Shown: positions 15,420 to 23,035 of the stretch, piece after piece
Position numbering within the stretch: the stretch's first letter is position 1
How the letters are laid out: each line of letters begins with the position of its first letter
NCBI GenBank assembly: GCA_002441265.1
Contig: DJVQ01000004.1
Location: 44,944 to 76,691, forward strand
DNA: 31,748 nt
Direction: 5' to 3'
Origin: Syntrophaceae bacterium UBA6252
Lineage (GTDB): Bacteria; Desulfobacterota; Syntrophia; Syntrophales; UBA6807
The notes under the pieces: model-generated
What the model was told of the DNA's origin: nothing
Databases searched by the model: none
Seen by the model: the letters and a program-made list of their open reading frames with translations, nothing else
Position numbers and translations under genes: made by a program

Positions 15420-16187
15420 TCAGAACCGGAAGACGTCTCCATCCCGAAGGATGTGGAGGGATTTTCCGGTGTCCATGGAGGCGATCTGCCGTCTCAGCGG
15501 CTCGCAGAACTGGGGTTTCAGGTGGTACAGGTAGATCTCGGGCGTAAGCGGCCCGAGCTTTCTCAATTCCCGTTTCACCATGGCGGGCGTCAAGTGGCCC
15601 GCGAGCGCGGCCGTCTTCTCCATCTCGTCGGGAAAGGACGTCTCGATGAAGACCGCCCTCAGGTTTTTCGCGTTCCGGGCCGCTTCCCACATTTCGTCCG
15701 TCGGCCCCGTGTCCCCGGAAATCAGGACGGAACAGTCGTTTTCCTCGATCAGGTAGGCCATGGTCTCCACGGTATGGTTTACGGGAACAGGCATAACGGA
15801 CAGCCCGGAAAAGGCGTATCGCGTTCCCGGTTCCAGCGCCCGGAATCGGATCACCGGATTTTCCATTGTTGGAATAACTGAAAAGTCAGGCCATATCACG
15901 TTGTTGAACAAATTGGCATGCAGCAGGTCGATGATACCCTGCGGCGCCATCACGATAAAGGGATCTCTTTCCCCGGTACACAGATTGTCCGCGAGAAACA
16001 GGATGTCCTTGACGTGGTCGAGGTGGGCATGGGTGATGAGCGCCCATTCCAGCTTCTTCTGCTCTTCAATGGAAAGAACGGAAGCGACGGTTCCCGCATC
16101 GACCAGGAACCTTCCGTTCAGAAGAAAACTCGTCGTATGACGCCCGGGCATCAGGGAGCCATGACATCCCAGTATTCGAATTTCCAT
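15420..16187 (-). CDS. Metallo-beta-lactamase-fold hydrolase, class II cyclic nucleotide phosphodiesterase-like
   Basis: A 255-residue cytoplasmic MBL-fold protein. The metal motif THAHLDHV is at about 53-60. Later metal ligands are a His in PVNHTVETMA, the Asp of ISGDTG and the His of LAGHLTP. The THAHLDH plus ILFLADNL context resembles class II cAMP phosphodiesterases (CpdP/PDE1 type), so a cyclic nucleotide is a possible substrate. General MBL hydrolases can look alike, and no assay link exists. The ATG follows GGAG. It is the first gene before folC and lptD, 9 bases from folC. About 340 bases without a gene lie upstream. Confidence 0.85.
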   Translation of the reverse strand: MEIRILGCHGSLMPGRHTTSFLLNGRFLVDAGTVASVLSIEEQKKLEWALITHAHLDHVKDILFLADNLCTGERDPFIVMAPQGIIDLLHANLFNNVIWPDFSVIPTMENPVIRFRALEPGTRYAFSGLSVMPVPVNHTVETMAYLIEENDCSVLISGDTGPTDEMWEAARNAKNLRAVFIETSFPDEMEKTAALAGHLTPAMVKRELRKLGPLTPEIYLYHLKPQFCEPLRRQIASMDTGKSLHILRDGDVFRF

Positions 16188-16203
16188 GCCGTGATTCTCC
16201 GAC

Positions 16204-16529
16204 CTGTTCCCTGCGCCCGCCGCGCCTCGAAAGACGCCGGCGCAGAACGCCCCCTTGTCGACAAGACCTCAGGGCATCCCTTGCGACCCGGCCGGACGGC
16301 CCCCTCCCCCCAGCGCCCCCTGATGCCGGATCCCCGTCCGGGACCGGTTCCGGCATCGGCAAAAGACCAACACCTCCGCAAAAAACCCTATTCCGCACTC
16401 CCGGTTCCGGGGACAATCCCTCCATACGCCCCGGTTTTCGGGATTCGGACGCTCCGCCTCCGGCGGCTTTTTTTACATCCGCCGTCCGTAAAAAAGCGTC
16501 GCCCGGACTTTTTGCGATCTCATCGGGAC
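16204..16529. other. Gene-free stretch with hairpins near its right end
   Basis: About 325 bases separate the EF-Tu-domain-like gene from the MBL hydrolase. I find no credible gene on either strand; open frames here are short and have no ribosome site. The part up to 16440 is GC-rich without clear structure and should hold the promoter of the MBL-folC-lptD operon, but I could not place one. The right end has the hairpins listed separately. Confidence 0.6.
16461..16513. terminator. Cluster of hairpins with T runs, possible terminator
   Basis: GCTTTTTTTAC at 16466-16476 pairs with GTAAAAAAGC at 16488-16497. On the plus strand CCGCC-TCC-GGCGG is directly followed by seven T, and GTCCG with CGGAC is followed by five T at 16509-16513. 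It could end transcripts of the 86-residue gene whose stop is at 16530, but the cleanest stem plus T-run pairs read on the plus strand, where no gene ends. Function uncertain. Confidence 0.35.
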
Positions 16530-16790
16530 TTATTCCGGCAACACCTTGAACACTTCGTCGCCCGGCCTTACCCGGTCGGCGACCTTGATCCCGATATAAT
16601 CACCGGCAACCGCTTTCTCGACGGCGGCATTGTTGATTTCCATGGACTGGATGCTGTCCTCGAAATCCGTGGTGTGGCCGGTGAATTTGACGGTATCCCC
16701 CACCCTCAGTTCACCCTGGGTGATCTTGACGGCGGCGACACTGGGCTTTGCGAAAAACTTCACGACCTCACCGATCTTCTCCTCGCTCAT
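16530..16790 (-). CDS. Stand-alone EF-Tu domain 2-like small protein
   Basis: An 86-residue single-domain protein, starting MSEEKIGEVVKFF, with strands that match the beta-barrel domain 2 of translational GTPases: LRVGDTVKFTGHTTDFEDSI, then a hydrophobic VAGDYIGIKV and VRPGDEVFKV. No GTPase domain is attached. Proteins of this kind are annotated as translation elongation factor-like; the role is unknown. The ATG at 16790 follows GGGAGGT. An upstream in-frame start would add 13 residues of poor fit. It lies just past the ribosomal operon terminator with its own promoter, so it is a separate unit. Confidence 0.75.
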   Translation of the reverse strand: MSEEKIGEVVKFFAKPSVAAVKITQGELRVGDTVKFTGHTTDFEDSIQSMEINNAAVEKAVAGDYIGIKVADRVRPGDEVFKVLPE

Positions 16791-16833
16791 TGTTACCTCC
16801 CGTTCTTGAGATGAACCCTTGTGAAGCACGCAA

Positions 16834-16863
16834 ATTCTATTCTTCTTCTCCGCAAAAAATCAA
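16834..16863 (-). promoter_or_regulatory. Candidate promoter of the EF-Tu-domain-like gene
   Basis: On the minus strand TTGATT (16858-16863) and TAGAAT (16834-16839) are 18 bases apart in an AT-rich gap. They lie directly after the ribosomal operon terminator and 43 bases before the ATG at 16790. Five of six bases match the -10 consensus. Confidence 0.55.
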
Positions 16864-16867
16864 GAAT

Positions 16868-16904
16868 AAAAAAAAGGCAAGGGGTCATGCTCCCTTGCCT
16901 TTTT
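16868..16904 (-). terminator. Intrinsic terminator of the ribosomal-protein superoperon
   Basis: On the minus strand the transcript forms AAAAAGGCAAGGG paired with CCCTTGCC plus a U run of eight, with a short 7-8 base loop. It begins 17 bases past the rplQ stop at 16921. Strong stem and long U tract make this a clear end for the rpsM-rpsK-rpsD-rpoA-rplQ part of the operon. Confidence 0.93.
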
Positions 16905-16920
16905 GTCGTCGGTGTTCGAT

Positions 16921-17325
16921 TTACTTTTGTCCTGATGCGGATTTCTTCTTTTTTTGATCTTTCGAGTCCTCCACGGGAATCAATTGAATCATGGAAACCG
17001 GCGAATTGTCCCCTTCCCGGTACCCGAGCTTGACGATCCGGGTATATCCGCCCTGGCGGTTTTCATACCGTTTCGCCAGATCGTCGAAGAGCTTTTTCGT
17101 GGTGGTCTTGTCCCTGACGACCGTCAGCGCCCTTCGGACGGAGTGGAGGGTTCCCCTTTTTCCGAGCGTGATCATCTTTTCCGCGACCCGGCGAAGTTCC
17201 TTGGCCTTGGCGTCGGTCGTAACGATCGTTTCATGCTTCAGGAAGGACGTGACCATGTTCCGAAGCATGGCTTTCCTGTGGCTCGACGTCCTCCCGAGTT
17301 TCTTCACGGACTTTTGATGACGCAT
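16921..17325 (-). CDS. rplQ: 50S ribosomal protein L17
   Basis: A 134-residue L17 with the typical opening MRHQKSVKKLGRTSSHRKAM and a central LHSVRRALTVVRDK. The last ~25 residues are a lysine-rich extension (KDQKKKKSASGQK). The preceding GAGGAAAGGA region supplies the ribosome site. Last gene of the alpha operon, 49 bases after rpoA, followed by the operon terminator. Confidence 0.97.
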   Translation of the reverse strand: MRHQKSVKKLGRTSSHRKAMLRNMVTSFLKHETIVTTDAKAKELRRVAEKMITLGKRGTLHSVRRALTVVRDKTTTKKLFDDLAKRYENRQGGYTRIVKLGYREGDNSPVSMIQLIPVEDSKDQKKKKSASGQK

Positions 17326-17374
17326 GGGTGATATCCTTTCCTCACTACTTCCCTGAGTGTAGTGTAGCTTTCAA

Positions 17375-18415
17375 TTATTCGACGTCTTCTTCATCGGAGA
17401 TCGGCACTTCGATCCGTTCCGGTTTCGGCGGTGCCTGATTCAGGGAGAAACTGACCTTCATACCCAGGCCCAACCCCATTTCCTGAAGGATATCCTTGAT
17501 TTCGTTGAGGGATTTTCGCCCGAAGTTCTTGGTTTTCAGCATCTCCGCTTCCGTTTTCTGAACCAGTTCGCCGATGTAATAGATCCCGGCGTTTTTCAGG
17601 CAATTCGCCGACCGCACGGAAAGCTCGAGTTCGTCCACCGTTTTGTACAGGTTTTCGTTGATGTCGGCGGGAAGCGTTTTTTCCTCTCCCGCAACCATCC
17701 CCTGCTCCTCGACGTCCTCGAAGTTGATGAAGATGTCGATCTGTTCCTTCAGAATCTTCGCGGCGAAGGCGACCGCGTCTTCCGGACGGATGCTGCCGTC
17801 GGTCCACACCTCGAGGGTGAGTTTGTCGTAGTCCGTGATCTGCCCCACCCGGGCGTAGGACACGGTGTAGGCGACCTTCCGGATCGGCGAAAAAACGGCG
17901 TCGATGTTGATGGTCCCCTCCGGCTGCTCGGGGTCTCTCTCACGCTTCGCCGCCACGTATCCCTTTCCCATCTGAATCTGCATTTCCGCTTTCAGGGTTC
18001 CGTTCCCCGAAAGGGTCGCGATGGGCTGATCGGGATTCAGCACTTCACCCATGCCGCCGGTTTCGATCTGACCCGCCGTGATGACGCCTTCGTTGCTCGC
18101 GCTCAGGGTGACCATCCTGGGCTGGTCCTGGTGCATCTTGAACCGAACGCCCTTCAGATTCAGAATGATGTCCGTCACGTCTTCCTTGACGCCGGGGATG
18201 GTCGTGAACTCGTGAAGCACGCCGTCGAAACGCACGGAGGTAATGGCCGCTCCCTGAATGGAAGAAAGCAGAACGCGGCGAAGTGCATTTCCGAGCGTAA
18301 CGCCGAACCCCTTTTCCAGGGGTTGCGCGATGAATTCCCCGTAAGAGGGCGTGTGTGTTTTCTCGTCAATTTCGATACGCTTCGGCCTGATGAGACTGCG
18401 CCAGTTCTTTTGCAT
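17375..18415 (-). CDS. rpoA: DNA-directed RNA polymerase alpha subunit
   Basis: A 346-residue alpha subunit. The N-terminal assembly domain (about 1-235) carries LEKGFGVTLGNALRRVLLSS and the dimer interface. A linker rich in acidic residues follows. The C-terminal domain (about 255-325) has the helix-hairpin-helix SVRSANCLKNAGIYYIGELV and KNFGRKSLNEIKDIL that bind UP elements and activators. The tail ends in an acidic EEDVE. The ribosome site is weak, consistent with coupling to rpsD 27 bases upstream. Confidence 0.98.
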   Translation of the reverse strand: MQKNWRSLIRPKRIEIDEKTHTPSYGEFIAQPLEKGFGVTLGNALRRVLLSSIQGAAITSVRFDGVLHEFTTIPGVKEDVTDIILNLKGVRFKMHQDQPRMVTLSASNEGVITAGQIETGGMGEVLNPDQPIATLSGNGTLKAEMQIQMGKGYVAAKRERDPEQPEGTINIDAVFSPIRKVAYTVSYARVGQITDYDKLTLEVWTDGSIRPEDAVAFAAKILKEQIDIFINFEDVEEQGMVAGEEKTLPADINENLYKTVDELELSVRSANCLKNAGIYYIGELVQKTEAEMLKTKNFGRKSLNEIKDILQEMGLGLGMKVSFSLNQAPPKPERIEVPISDEEDVE

Positions 18416-18442
18416 TGGTTCCGTTCACCATAGTTGGAAAAA

Positions 18443-19069
18443 CTATTTCGAGTAAAGTTCGACGACCAGCTGCTCCTGAACGGGCATGGTCAACTCTTCC
18501 CTCGCGGGGAATCGCTTCACCGACCCGGAGAAGGATTCCCGGTTCATTTCGAGCCATTCCGGCACGCCCCTCCGCGCAACCGTACCGATCGCTTCGACAA
18601 TCCGGTTGAGGTTCCTGCTTTTCTCCTTCACCTGAATCTGATCCCCCACGTCGACCAGGTAGGAAGGAATGTTCACCTTCTTGCCGTTCACGAGAAAATG
18701 GTTGTGAAGGACGAGTTGGCGCGCCTCATTCCTGGAATTGGCGAACCCGAGCCGATATACCATGTTGTCCAGCCTTCTCTCGAGGAAAACGAGCAGGTTC
18801 GTACCGGTGATTCCCTTCTGCTGGTCCGCTTTTTCGAAGTACCCGCGGAACTGCTTCTCGAGAATCCCGTACATCCTTTTGAGCTTCTGCTTTTCCCGCA
18901 GCTGGACGCTGTAGTCGGTCTGTTTCTTCCTCGACTGGCCGTGGGCACCCGGCCCATATCCTCTCCTGTCGAAGGCGCACCGGTCGCTGTAGCAGCGGTC
19001 CCCTTTCAGGAACAGTTTCAAGCCTTCCGCACGACATAACCTGCAAACGGATCCCGTATGTCTAGCCAA
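18443..19069 (-). CDS. rpsD: 30S ribosomal protein S4, zinc-binding form
   Basis: A 208-residue S4, primary 16S rRNA binder of the small subunit. C9, C12, C26 and C31 form a zinc-ribbon set (CxxC, 13 residues, CxxxxC), the zinc-containing type. The S4 RNA-binding domain is seen as RLDNMVYRLGFANSRNEARQ followed by HFLVNGKKVNIPS. In enteric bacteria S4 represses its own operon; no matching pseudoknot was looked for here. A 6-bp inverted repeat (18430-18435 with 18441-18446) spans its stop codon. Confidence 0.98.
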   Translation of the reverse strand: MARHTGSVCRLCRAEGLKLFLKGDRCYSDRCAFDRRGYGPGAHGQSRKKQTDYSVQLREKQKLKRMYGILEKQFRGYFEKADQQKGITGTNLLVFLERRLDNMVYRLGFANSRNEARQLVLHNHFLVNGKKVNIPSYLVDVGDQIQVKEKSRNLNRIVEAIGTVARRGVPEWLEMNRESFSGSVKRFPAREELTMPVQEQLVVELYSK

Positions 19070-19105
19070 TGAACGCCTCCATTTCTCCGGTTTTTCTTTT
19101 CACGA

Positions 19106-19495
19106 TCACACGCGCCTTCGCTTGGGAGGACGGCAACCGTTGTGCGGGATGGGTGTCACATCCCGGATGAGCGTGATGGTGAGTCCCGCCGTCTGCAGGG
19201 CCCGCAGTGCCGATTCCCTGCCCGATCCGGGGCCCTTCACGAATACCTGGACGGTCCTTACGCCGTGCTCTTTCGCTTTCTTCACCGCGTCTTCCGCGGC
19301 CAGCTGGGCCGCGAAGGGCGTGCCCTTTCGGGAGCCCTTGAATCCCTGCCCCCCGGAGGACGCCCAGGAAATCACGTTTCCGCTGACGTCGGTGATCGTC
19401 ACGATGGTATTGTTGAACGTCGACTGAATATGGGCAACCCCTTCGGAGATATTCTTTCGCTCTTTCTTCTTCCCGCCTCTTCTCGGTCTTGCCAT
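19106..19495 (-). CDS. rpsK: 30S ribosomal protein S11
   Basis: A 129-residue S11 (E. coli 129) of the platform near the mRNA exit. STFNNTIVTITD, the GFKGSRKGTPFAAQLA segment and the C-terminal DVTPIPHNGCRPPKRRRV are all conserved. The ATG at 19495 lies 18 bases after rpsM. Part of the alpha operon with rpsM, rpsD, rpoA and rplQ. Confidence 0.98.
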   Translation of the reverse strand: MARPRRGGKKKERKNISEGVAHIQSTFNNTIVTITDVSGNVISWASSGGQGFKGSRKGTPFAAQLAAEDAVKKAKEHGVRTVQVFVKGPGSGRESALRALQTAGLTITLIRDVTPIPHNGCRPPKRRRV

Positions 19496-19513
19496 GGTTC
19501 CTCCACCCTGTCC

Positions 19514-19882
19514 TTATTTCCTTCTTCCGCCGATGGATCTTCTCGGGCCTTTTCTCGTTCTCGAATTCGTATGGGTTCTCTGACCACGCACCGGCAGGCC
19601 CTTGCGGTGCCGGAGACCCCGATAGGTCCCAAGATCCATGAGTCTCTTGATGGCGAGAGAAGTCTCCCTTCTCAGGTCCCCTTCAACCTTGTATTCCTTG
19701 TCGATGACGTTCCTCAGGGCAGCCACCTGCTCGTCCTTGAGGTCATCGGTCTTCGTATCCAGGCTGATCCCAACTTTCCCCAGGATCTCCCGGGACTTGG
19801 ATCTCCCGATCCCGTAGATGTAGGTAAGCGCCACTTCCATGCGCTTGCTTTTCGGCAGGTCTACTCCGGCTATTCTGGCCAC
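19514..19882 (-). CDS. rpsM: 30S ribosomal protein S13
   Basis: A 122-residue S13 that contacts the P-site tRNA and the inter-subunit bridge. It opens RIAGVDLPKSKRMEVAL, has YIYGIGRSKSREIL helix-two-turn-helix, and ends GQRTHTNSRTRKGPRRS. The start codon is GTG, fixed by GAGGAGG seven bases upstream. It lies 17 bases after rpmJ. Confidence 0.98.
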   Translation of the reverse strand: MARIAGVDLPKSKRMEVALTYIYGIGRSKSREILGKVGISLDTKTDDLKDEQVAALRNVIDKEYKVEGDLRRETSLAIKRLMDLGTYRGLRHRKGLPVRGQRTHTNSRTRKGPRRSIGGRRK

Positions 19883-19899
19883 CGCAAATCCTCCTCGAA

Positions 19900-20013
19900 T
19901 TATCCTTGCCGCTGTTTGTGCTTGGGATTCTCACAGATGACCCGAAGCACGCCATGGCGCTTGATGATCTTGCACTTCTCGCATATTTTCTTGATGGATG
20001 AACGAACCTTCAT
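19900..20013 (-). CDS. rpmJ: 50S ribosomal protein L36, zinc-binding form
   Basis: A 37-residue protein, MKVRSSIKKICEKCKIIKRH and onward, matching L36. C11, C14, C27 and H32 make the zinc site, so it is the zinc-containing version. It lies between infA (24 bases upstream) and rpsM (17 bases downstream), the standard position. It is easily missed because of its size. Confidence 0.97.
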   Translation of the reverse strand: MKVRSSIKKICEKCKIIKRHGVLRVICENPKHKQRQG

Positions 20014-20037
20014 TTCGATTCCTTCCTCGCTTTTCCT

Positions 20038-20256
20038 TTACTTCGCCCGGTAGATGATCCGTCCCCGGGTCAAATCATAGGGTGAAAGCTCCACAGTCAC
20101 CGTGTCGCCGGGCAGAATCTTGATAAAATGCATGCGCATTTTTCCGGAGATATGGGCAAGCACCCTGTGGCCGTTTTCCAGTTCCACGCGAAACATGGCG
20201 TTGGGAAGGGGCTCGATTACTTTTCCTTCCACAACGATGGCTTCCTCTTTCGCCAT
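20038..20256 (-). CDS. infA: Translation initiation factor IF-1
   Basis: A 72-residue OB-fold protein that occupies the ribosomal A site during initiation. It reads VEGKVIEPLPNAMFRVEL, then GHRVLAHISGKMR and a C-terminal VTVELSPYDLTRGRIIYR, all diagnostic, and the length equals that of E. coli. It lies 42 bases after map and 24 bases before rpmJ. Confidence 0.98.
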   Translation of the reverse strand: MAKEEAIVVEGKVIEPLPNAMFRVELENGHRVLAHISGKMRMHFIKILPGDTVTVELSPYDLTRGRIIYRAK

Positions 20257-20298
20257 TCGGACGCTTCCTCCCTTTTCTCCGGGTTCTGATGTTCCTGG

Positions 20299-21048
20299 CT
20301 ATTCCGCCACGCTCAATATTTCCGGTCCGTCGTCGGAAATGGCGATTGTATGCTCGAAATGGGCGGAAAGCTTCCCGTCCTCCGTAACCACCGTCCAGCC
20401 GTCCCCGGTGACCCGGACGCCGTAGCTCCCCTCGTTCACCATGGGCTCGATGGCCAGAACCATCCCTTTTTTCAGCACGATCCCCCGTCCCCGGGTTCCG
20501 TAATTCGGGATCTGCGGATCCTCATGCAGGCTCTTGCCGATGCCGTGTCCGACGTAATCCCTGACGACGGAAAATCCGGCCGCCTCCACGTGCTCCTGGA
20601 CGGCCGCCGAAATGTCACCCAGGCGGTTTCCCGCTCTCGCTTCCTCGATCCCCTTGTACAGGGACTCCCTCGTCACCCGGATGAGCCGCATCGCTTCCGG
20701 GGAAACCTCCTTCACGGGAACCGTCAAAGCGGAATCCCCATAGTATCCATCAAAAAGGATACCAAAGTCAAGACTTACGATGTCCCCCTCCCGCAGTTCC
20801 CGCGCCGAGGGTATTCCATGTACGACTTCCGAATTGATGGACGTGCACAGGGAAGCGGGATATCCCCGGTATCCCTTGAATGCCGGTTTCGCGGAATTCT
20901 TCCGGGACATCTCCTCCGCCACGCGATCCAGGTCGGTCGTCGTGACGCCCGGAGCGATGATTTCGCGCAGTTTCTCGAGGACCTGCGCCGCGATCCTGTT
21001 GCTCTTCCTGATCTTTTCGATCTCTTCTCGAGATTTGAGGATGATCAT
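20299..21048 (-). CDS. map: Type I methionine aminopeptidase
   Basis: A 249-residue enzyme that removes the initiator methionine from new proteins. The five metal ligands are present: Asp in VSLDFG, Asp in YYGDSA, His in DYVGHGIG, Glu in AIEPMV and Glu in HFEHT. It lacks the N-terminal zinc-finger extension of some members. The gene directly follows secY (19 bases); adk, which usually sits between them, is not there. Confidence 0.97.
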   Translation of the reverse strand: MIILKSREEIEKIRKSNRIAAQVLEKLREIIAPGVTTTDLDRVAEEMSRKNSAKPAFKGYRGYPASLCTSINSEVVHGIPSARELREGDIVSLDFGILFDGYYGDSALTVPVKEVSPEAMRLIRVTRESLYKGIEEARAGNRLGDISAAVQEHVEAAGFSVVRDYVGHGIGKSLHEDPQIPNYGTRGRGIVLKKGMVLAIEPMVNEGSYGVRVTGDGWTVVTEDGKLSAHFEHTIAISDDGPEILSVAE

Positions 21049-21067
21049 CCGCCCGGCACTTGGAGCA

Positions 21068-22375
21068 TCATCGTCTTTTCAGCATCCGCCCCTTTTTGAG
21101 GAACCCCTCGTACTGCCTCGTCAGAAGATGTGTTTCAATCTGGCCCGCCGTATCGATGGCCACACCGACCACAATTAAAAGAGCCGTTCCACCGAAGAAA
21201 AAGGGAACGTTGAACTTGCTGATCAGAACGCTCGGCAGCACGCAGACCGCCGAGACATAGATCGCCCCGTTGAAGGTAAGCCTTGTCAGGATCCGGTCGA
21301 TGTATTCCGCCGTTTTTTTGCCCGGGCGGATTCCCGGTACGTAGCCTCCGTATTTCTTCATGTTGTCCGCCACGTCCACGGGATTGAACTGTACGGCCGT
21401 ATAGAAGTAGCAGAAGAAAATGATGAAGGCGACATAGAGAAGCTCGTAAAAAAAGCGTCCCGGCATCAGATAGTCCGCCACCGATTTCATCAGGGGATGG
21501 GGGATGAAATTTGCGATCGTCGCGGGAAACATGATGATGGAAGACGCGAAGATGGGTGGAATCACGCCGGCCGTATTCACTTTCAGCGGCAGGTGCGTGC
21601 TCTGACCGCCGTACATCTTTCTTCCCACCACCCTCTTTGCGTATTGCACCGGAATCCTGCGCTGCCCGCTTTCGACGTACACGATGAACGCGACGACGGC
21701 CACCATGAAGACGATGAGGAACACGGCGAAGAAAATGCTCATTTCACCGGTGGAAACCAGGCGGAACGTGTTGTACACCGCGCTCGGCCCCCGGCATACG
21801 ATCCCCGCGAAGATGATGAGGGAGATACCGTTTCCGATCCCCTTGTCCGTGATCTGCTCCCCGAGCCACATGATGAACGCCGTTCCCGCCGTGAGGGTCA
21901 CCACGGTCATCAGCCGGAACGCCCATCCCGGATGGAGAACGATGGACACGCCCGTGGGTCCCGCCATGTTCTCCAGGCCCACCGAGATGCCGAACCCCTG
22001 GATCAGGCTCAGGACGACGGTGCCGTACCGGGTGTACTGGATGATTTTCCTTCTCCCCGCATCCCCTTCCTTGGAAAGCCTCTCGAGGTGGGGAATCACC
22101 ACGGTCAGCAGCTGAAGGATGATGGACGCGCTGATGTAAGGCATGATGCCCAGGGCGAACACGGAGAGGTTGCTCAGCGCACCCCCGGCAAACATGTCAA
22201 AGAGCCCGAGGAGGGACCCCTTGGCCTGGTCGAAAAACGCCGCAAGCGCGGCCGTATCGATTCCCGGTGTCGGAACATGGGCGCCGATCCGGTAAATAGT
22301 CAGGAAAAGGAGCGTGTACAGTATCCGCTTCTGGAGTTCAGGAACTTTGGAAATATTGCGAAATCCGCCGATCAC
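21068..22375 (-). CDS. secY: Preprotein translocase subunit SecY
   Basis: A 435-residue channel subunit of the Sec translocon with ten expected membrane helices. PELQKRILYTLLFLTIYRIG, the plug-region GGALSNLSVFALGIMPYISA, the G-rich helix 7 area IPPIFASSIIMFPATI and the LTFNGAIYVSAVCVLP segment are conserved. The start is GTG at 22375 with a GAGGTGA ribosome site inside the end of rplO, one base after that stop, so the two are coupled. Confidence 0.98.
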   Translation of the reverse strand: MIGGFRNISKVPELQKRILYTLLFLTIYRIGAHVPTPGIDTAALAAFFDQAKGSLLGLFDMFAGGALSNLSVFALGIMPYISASIILQLLTVVIPHLERLSKEGDAGRRKIIQYTRYGTVVLSLIQGFGISVGLENMAGPTGVSIVLHPGWAFRLMTVVTLTAGTAFIMWLGEQITDKGIGNGISLIIFAGIVCRGPSAVYNTFRLVSTGEMSIFFAVFLIVFMVAVVAFIVYVESGQRRIPVQYAKRVVGRKMYGGQSTHLPLKVNTAGVIPPIFASSIIMFPATIANFIPHPLMKSVADYLMPGRFFYELLYVAFIIFFCYFYTAVQFNPVDVADNMKKYGGYVPGIRPGKKTAEYIDRILTRLTFNGAIYVSAVCVLPSVLISKFNVPFFFGGTALLIVVGVAIDTAGQIETHLLTRQYEGFLKKGRMLKRR

Positions 22376-22376
22376 G

Positions 22377-22817
22377 TCAGATCACCTCAACGGTGCCGCC
22401 AGATGCCTCGATCTTTTCCTTCGCCGCCCTGCTGACCCGGTGAACCCGTACAGTCAGCGCATAGCCGATTTCTCCTCTTCCGAGAAGCTTGACCCCGTCC
22501 GCAAGGCCCTTCACGATCCGGTTCTCAAGGAGCGCCTTCAGGTCCACCACCGTGCCTTCCGGAAACACCTTGAGGCTGTCGATATTGACCGGAACGTACT
22601 CCTTCCGGAACGGATTCCGGAAGCCTCGCTTTGGCAGTCTCCGGGAAAGGGGCATCTGACCCCCTTCGAATCCCGGTTTCACCGCGCGCCCCGAGCGGGC
22701 GTTCTGTCCCTTGTGGCCCTTGGTGGCCGTGCCACCGTGGCCGGAACCGTCCCCGCGGCCGATCCGTTTCTTTTTCTTTCTCGAGCCTTCCGGCGCCTGC
22801 AGACTGCTCAACTTCAT
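22377..22817 (-). CDS. rplO: 50S ribosomal protein L15
   Basis: A 146-residue L15 with the glycine-rich basic N-terminus (KKRIGRGDGSGHGGTATKGH), then GFEGGQMPLSRRLPKRGF, and a conserved globular C-terminal half. Its ATG overlaps the rpmD stop by four bases. secY starts one base after its stop. Confidence 0.98.
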   Translation of the reverse strand: MKLSSLQAPEGSRKKKKRIGRGDGSGHGGTATKGHKGQNARSGRAVKPGFEGGQMPLSRRLPKRGFRNPFRKEYVPVNIDSLKVFPEGTVVDLKALLENRIVKGLADGVKLLGRGEIGYALTVRVHRVSRAAKEKIEASGGTVEVI

Positions 22818-23011
22818 GATTCCTGTACCTCGCTCTCCGTGACGGAAACCAGATGGATCACCTTGTCGATCATCCCCCGGACTTCCCTGGAGTCTTCCAG
22901 ATAAACGGACTTGTGCATCCGTGTCAGTCCCAGCCCGTCCAGAACCTTCCGCTGTTTTTCCGGCCTTCCGATTCTGCTTCGCACCTGCGTGATTTTCAGT
23001 TTCTTAGCCAC
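22814..23011 (-). CDS. rpmD: 50S ribosomal protein L30
   Basis: A small L30 of 65 residues from the GTG at 23011: KKLKITQVRSRIGRPEKQRK, then LDGLGLTRMHKSVYLED and a MIDKVIHLVSV end. An in-frame ATG at 23017 would add two residues, but the GAAGGGG site then abuts the start codon, so the GTG with eight-base spacing is preferred. Overlaps rplO by four bases and follows rpsE by 24. Confidence 0.95.
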   Translation of the reverse strand: MAKKLKITQVRSRIGRPEKQRKVLDGLGLTRMHKSVYLEDSREVRGMIDKVIHLVSVTESEVQES

Positions 23012-23035
23012 GTCCATCCCCTTCGCCCGAGCGTC

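Noticed and set aside
17326..17374. CACTAC/GTAGTG hairpin between rpoA and rplQ
   Set aside because: Six-base stem without a T run, in a normal-length operon gap.
18430..18446. 6-bp inverted repeat spanning the rpsD stop codon
   Set aside because: Short AT-rich stem with no T run; too weak to call a terminator or regulatory site.
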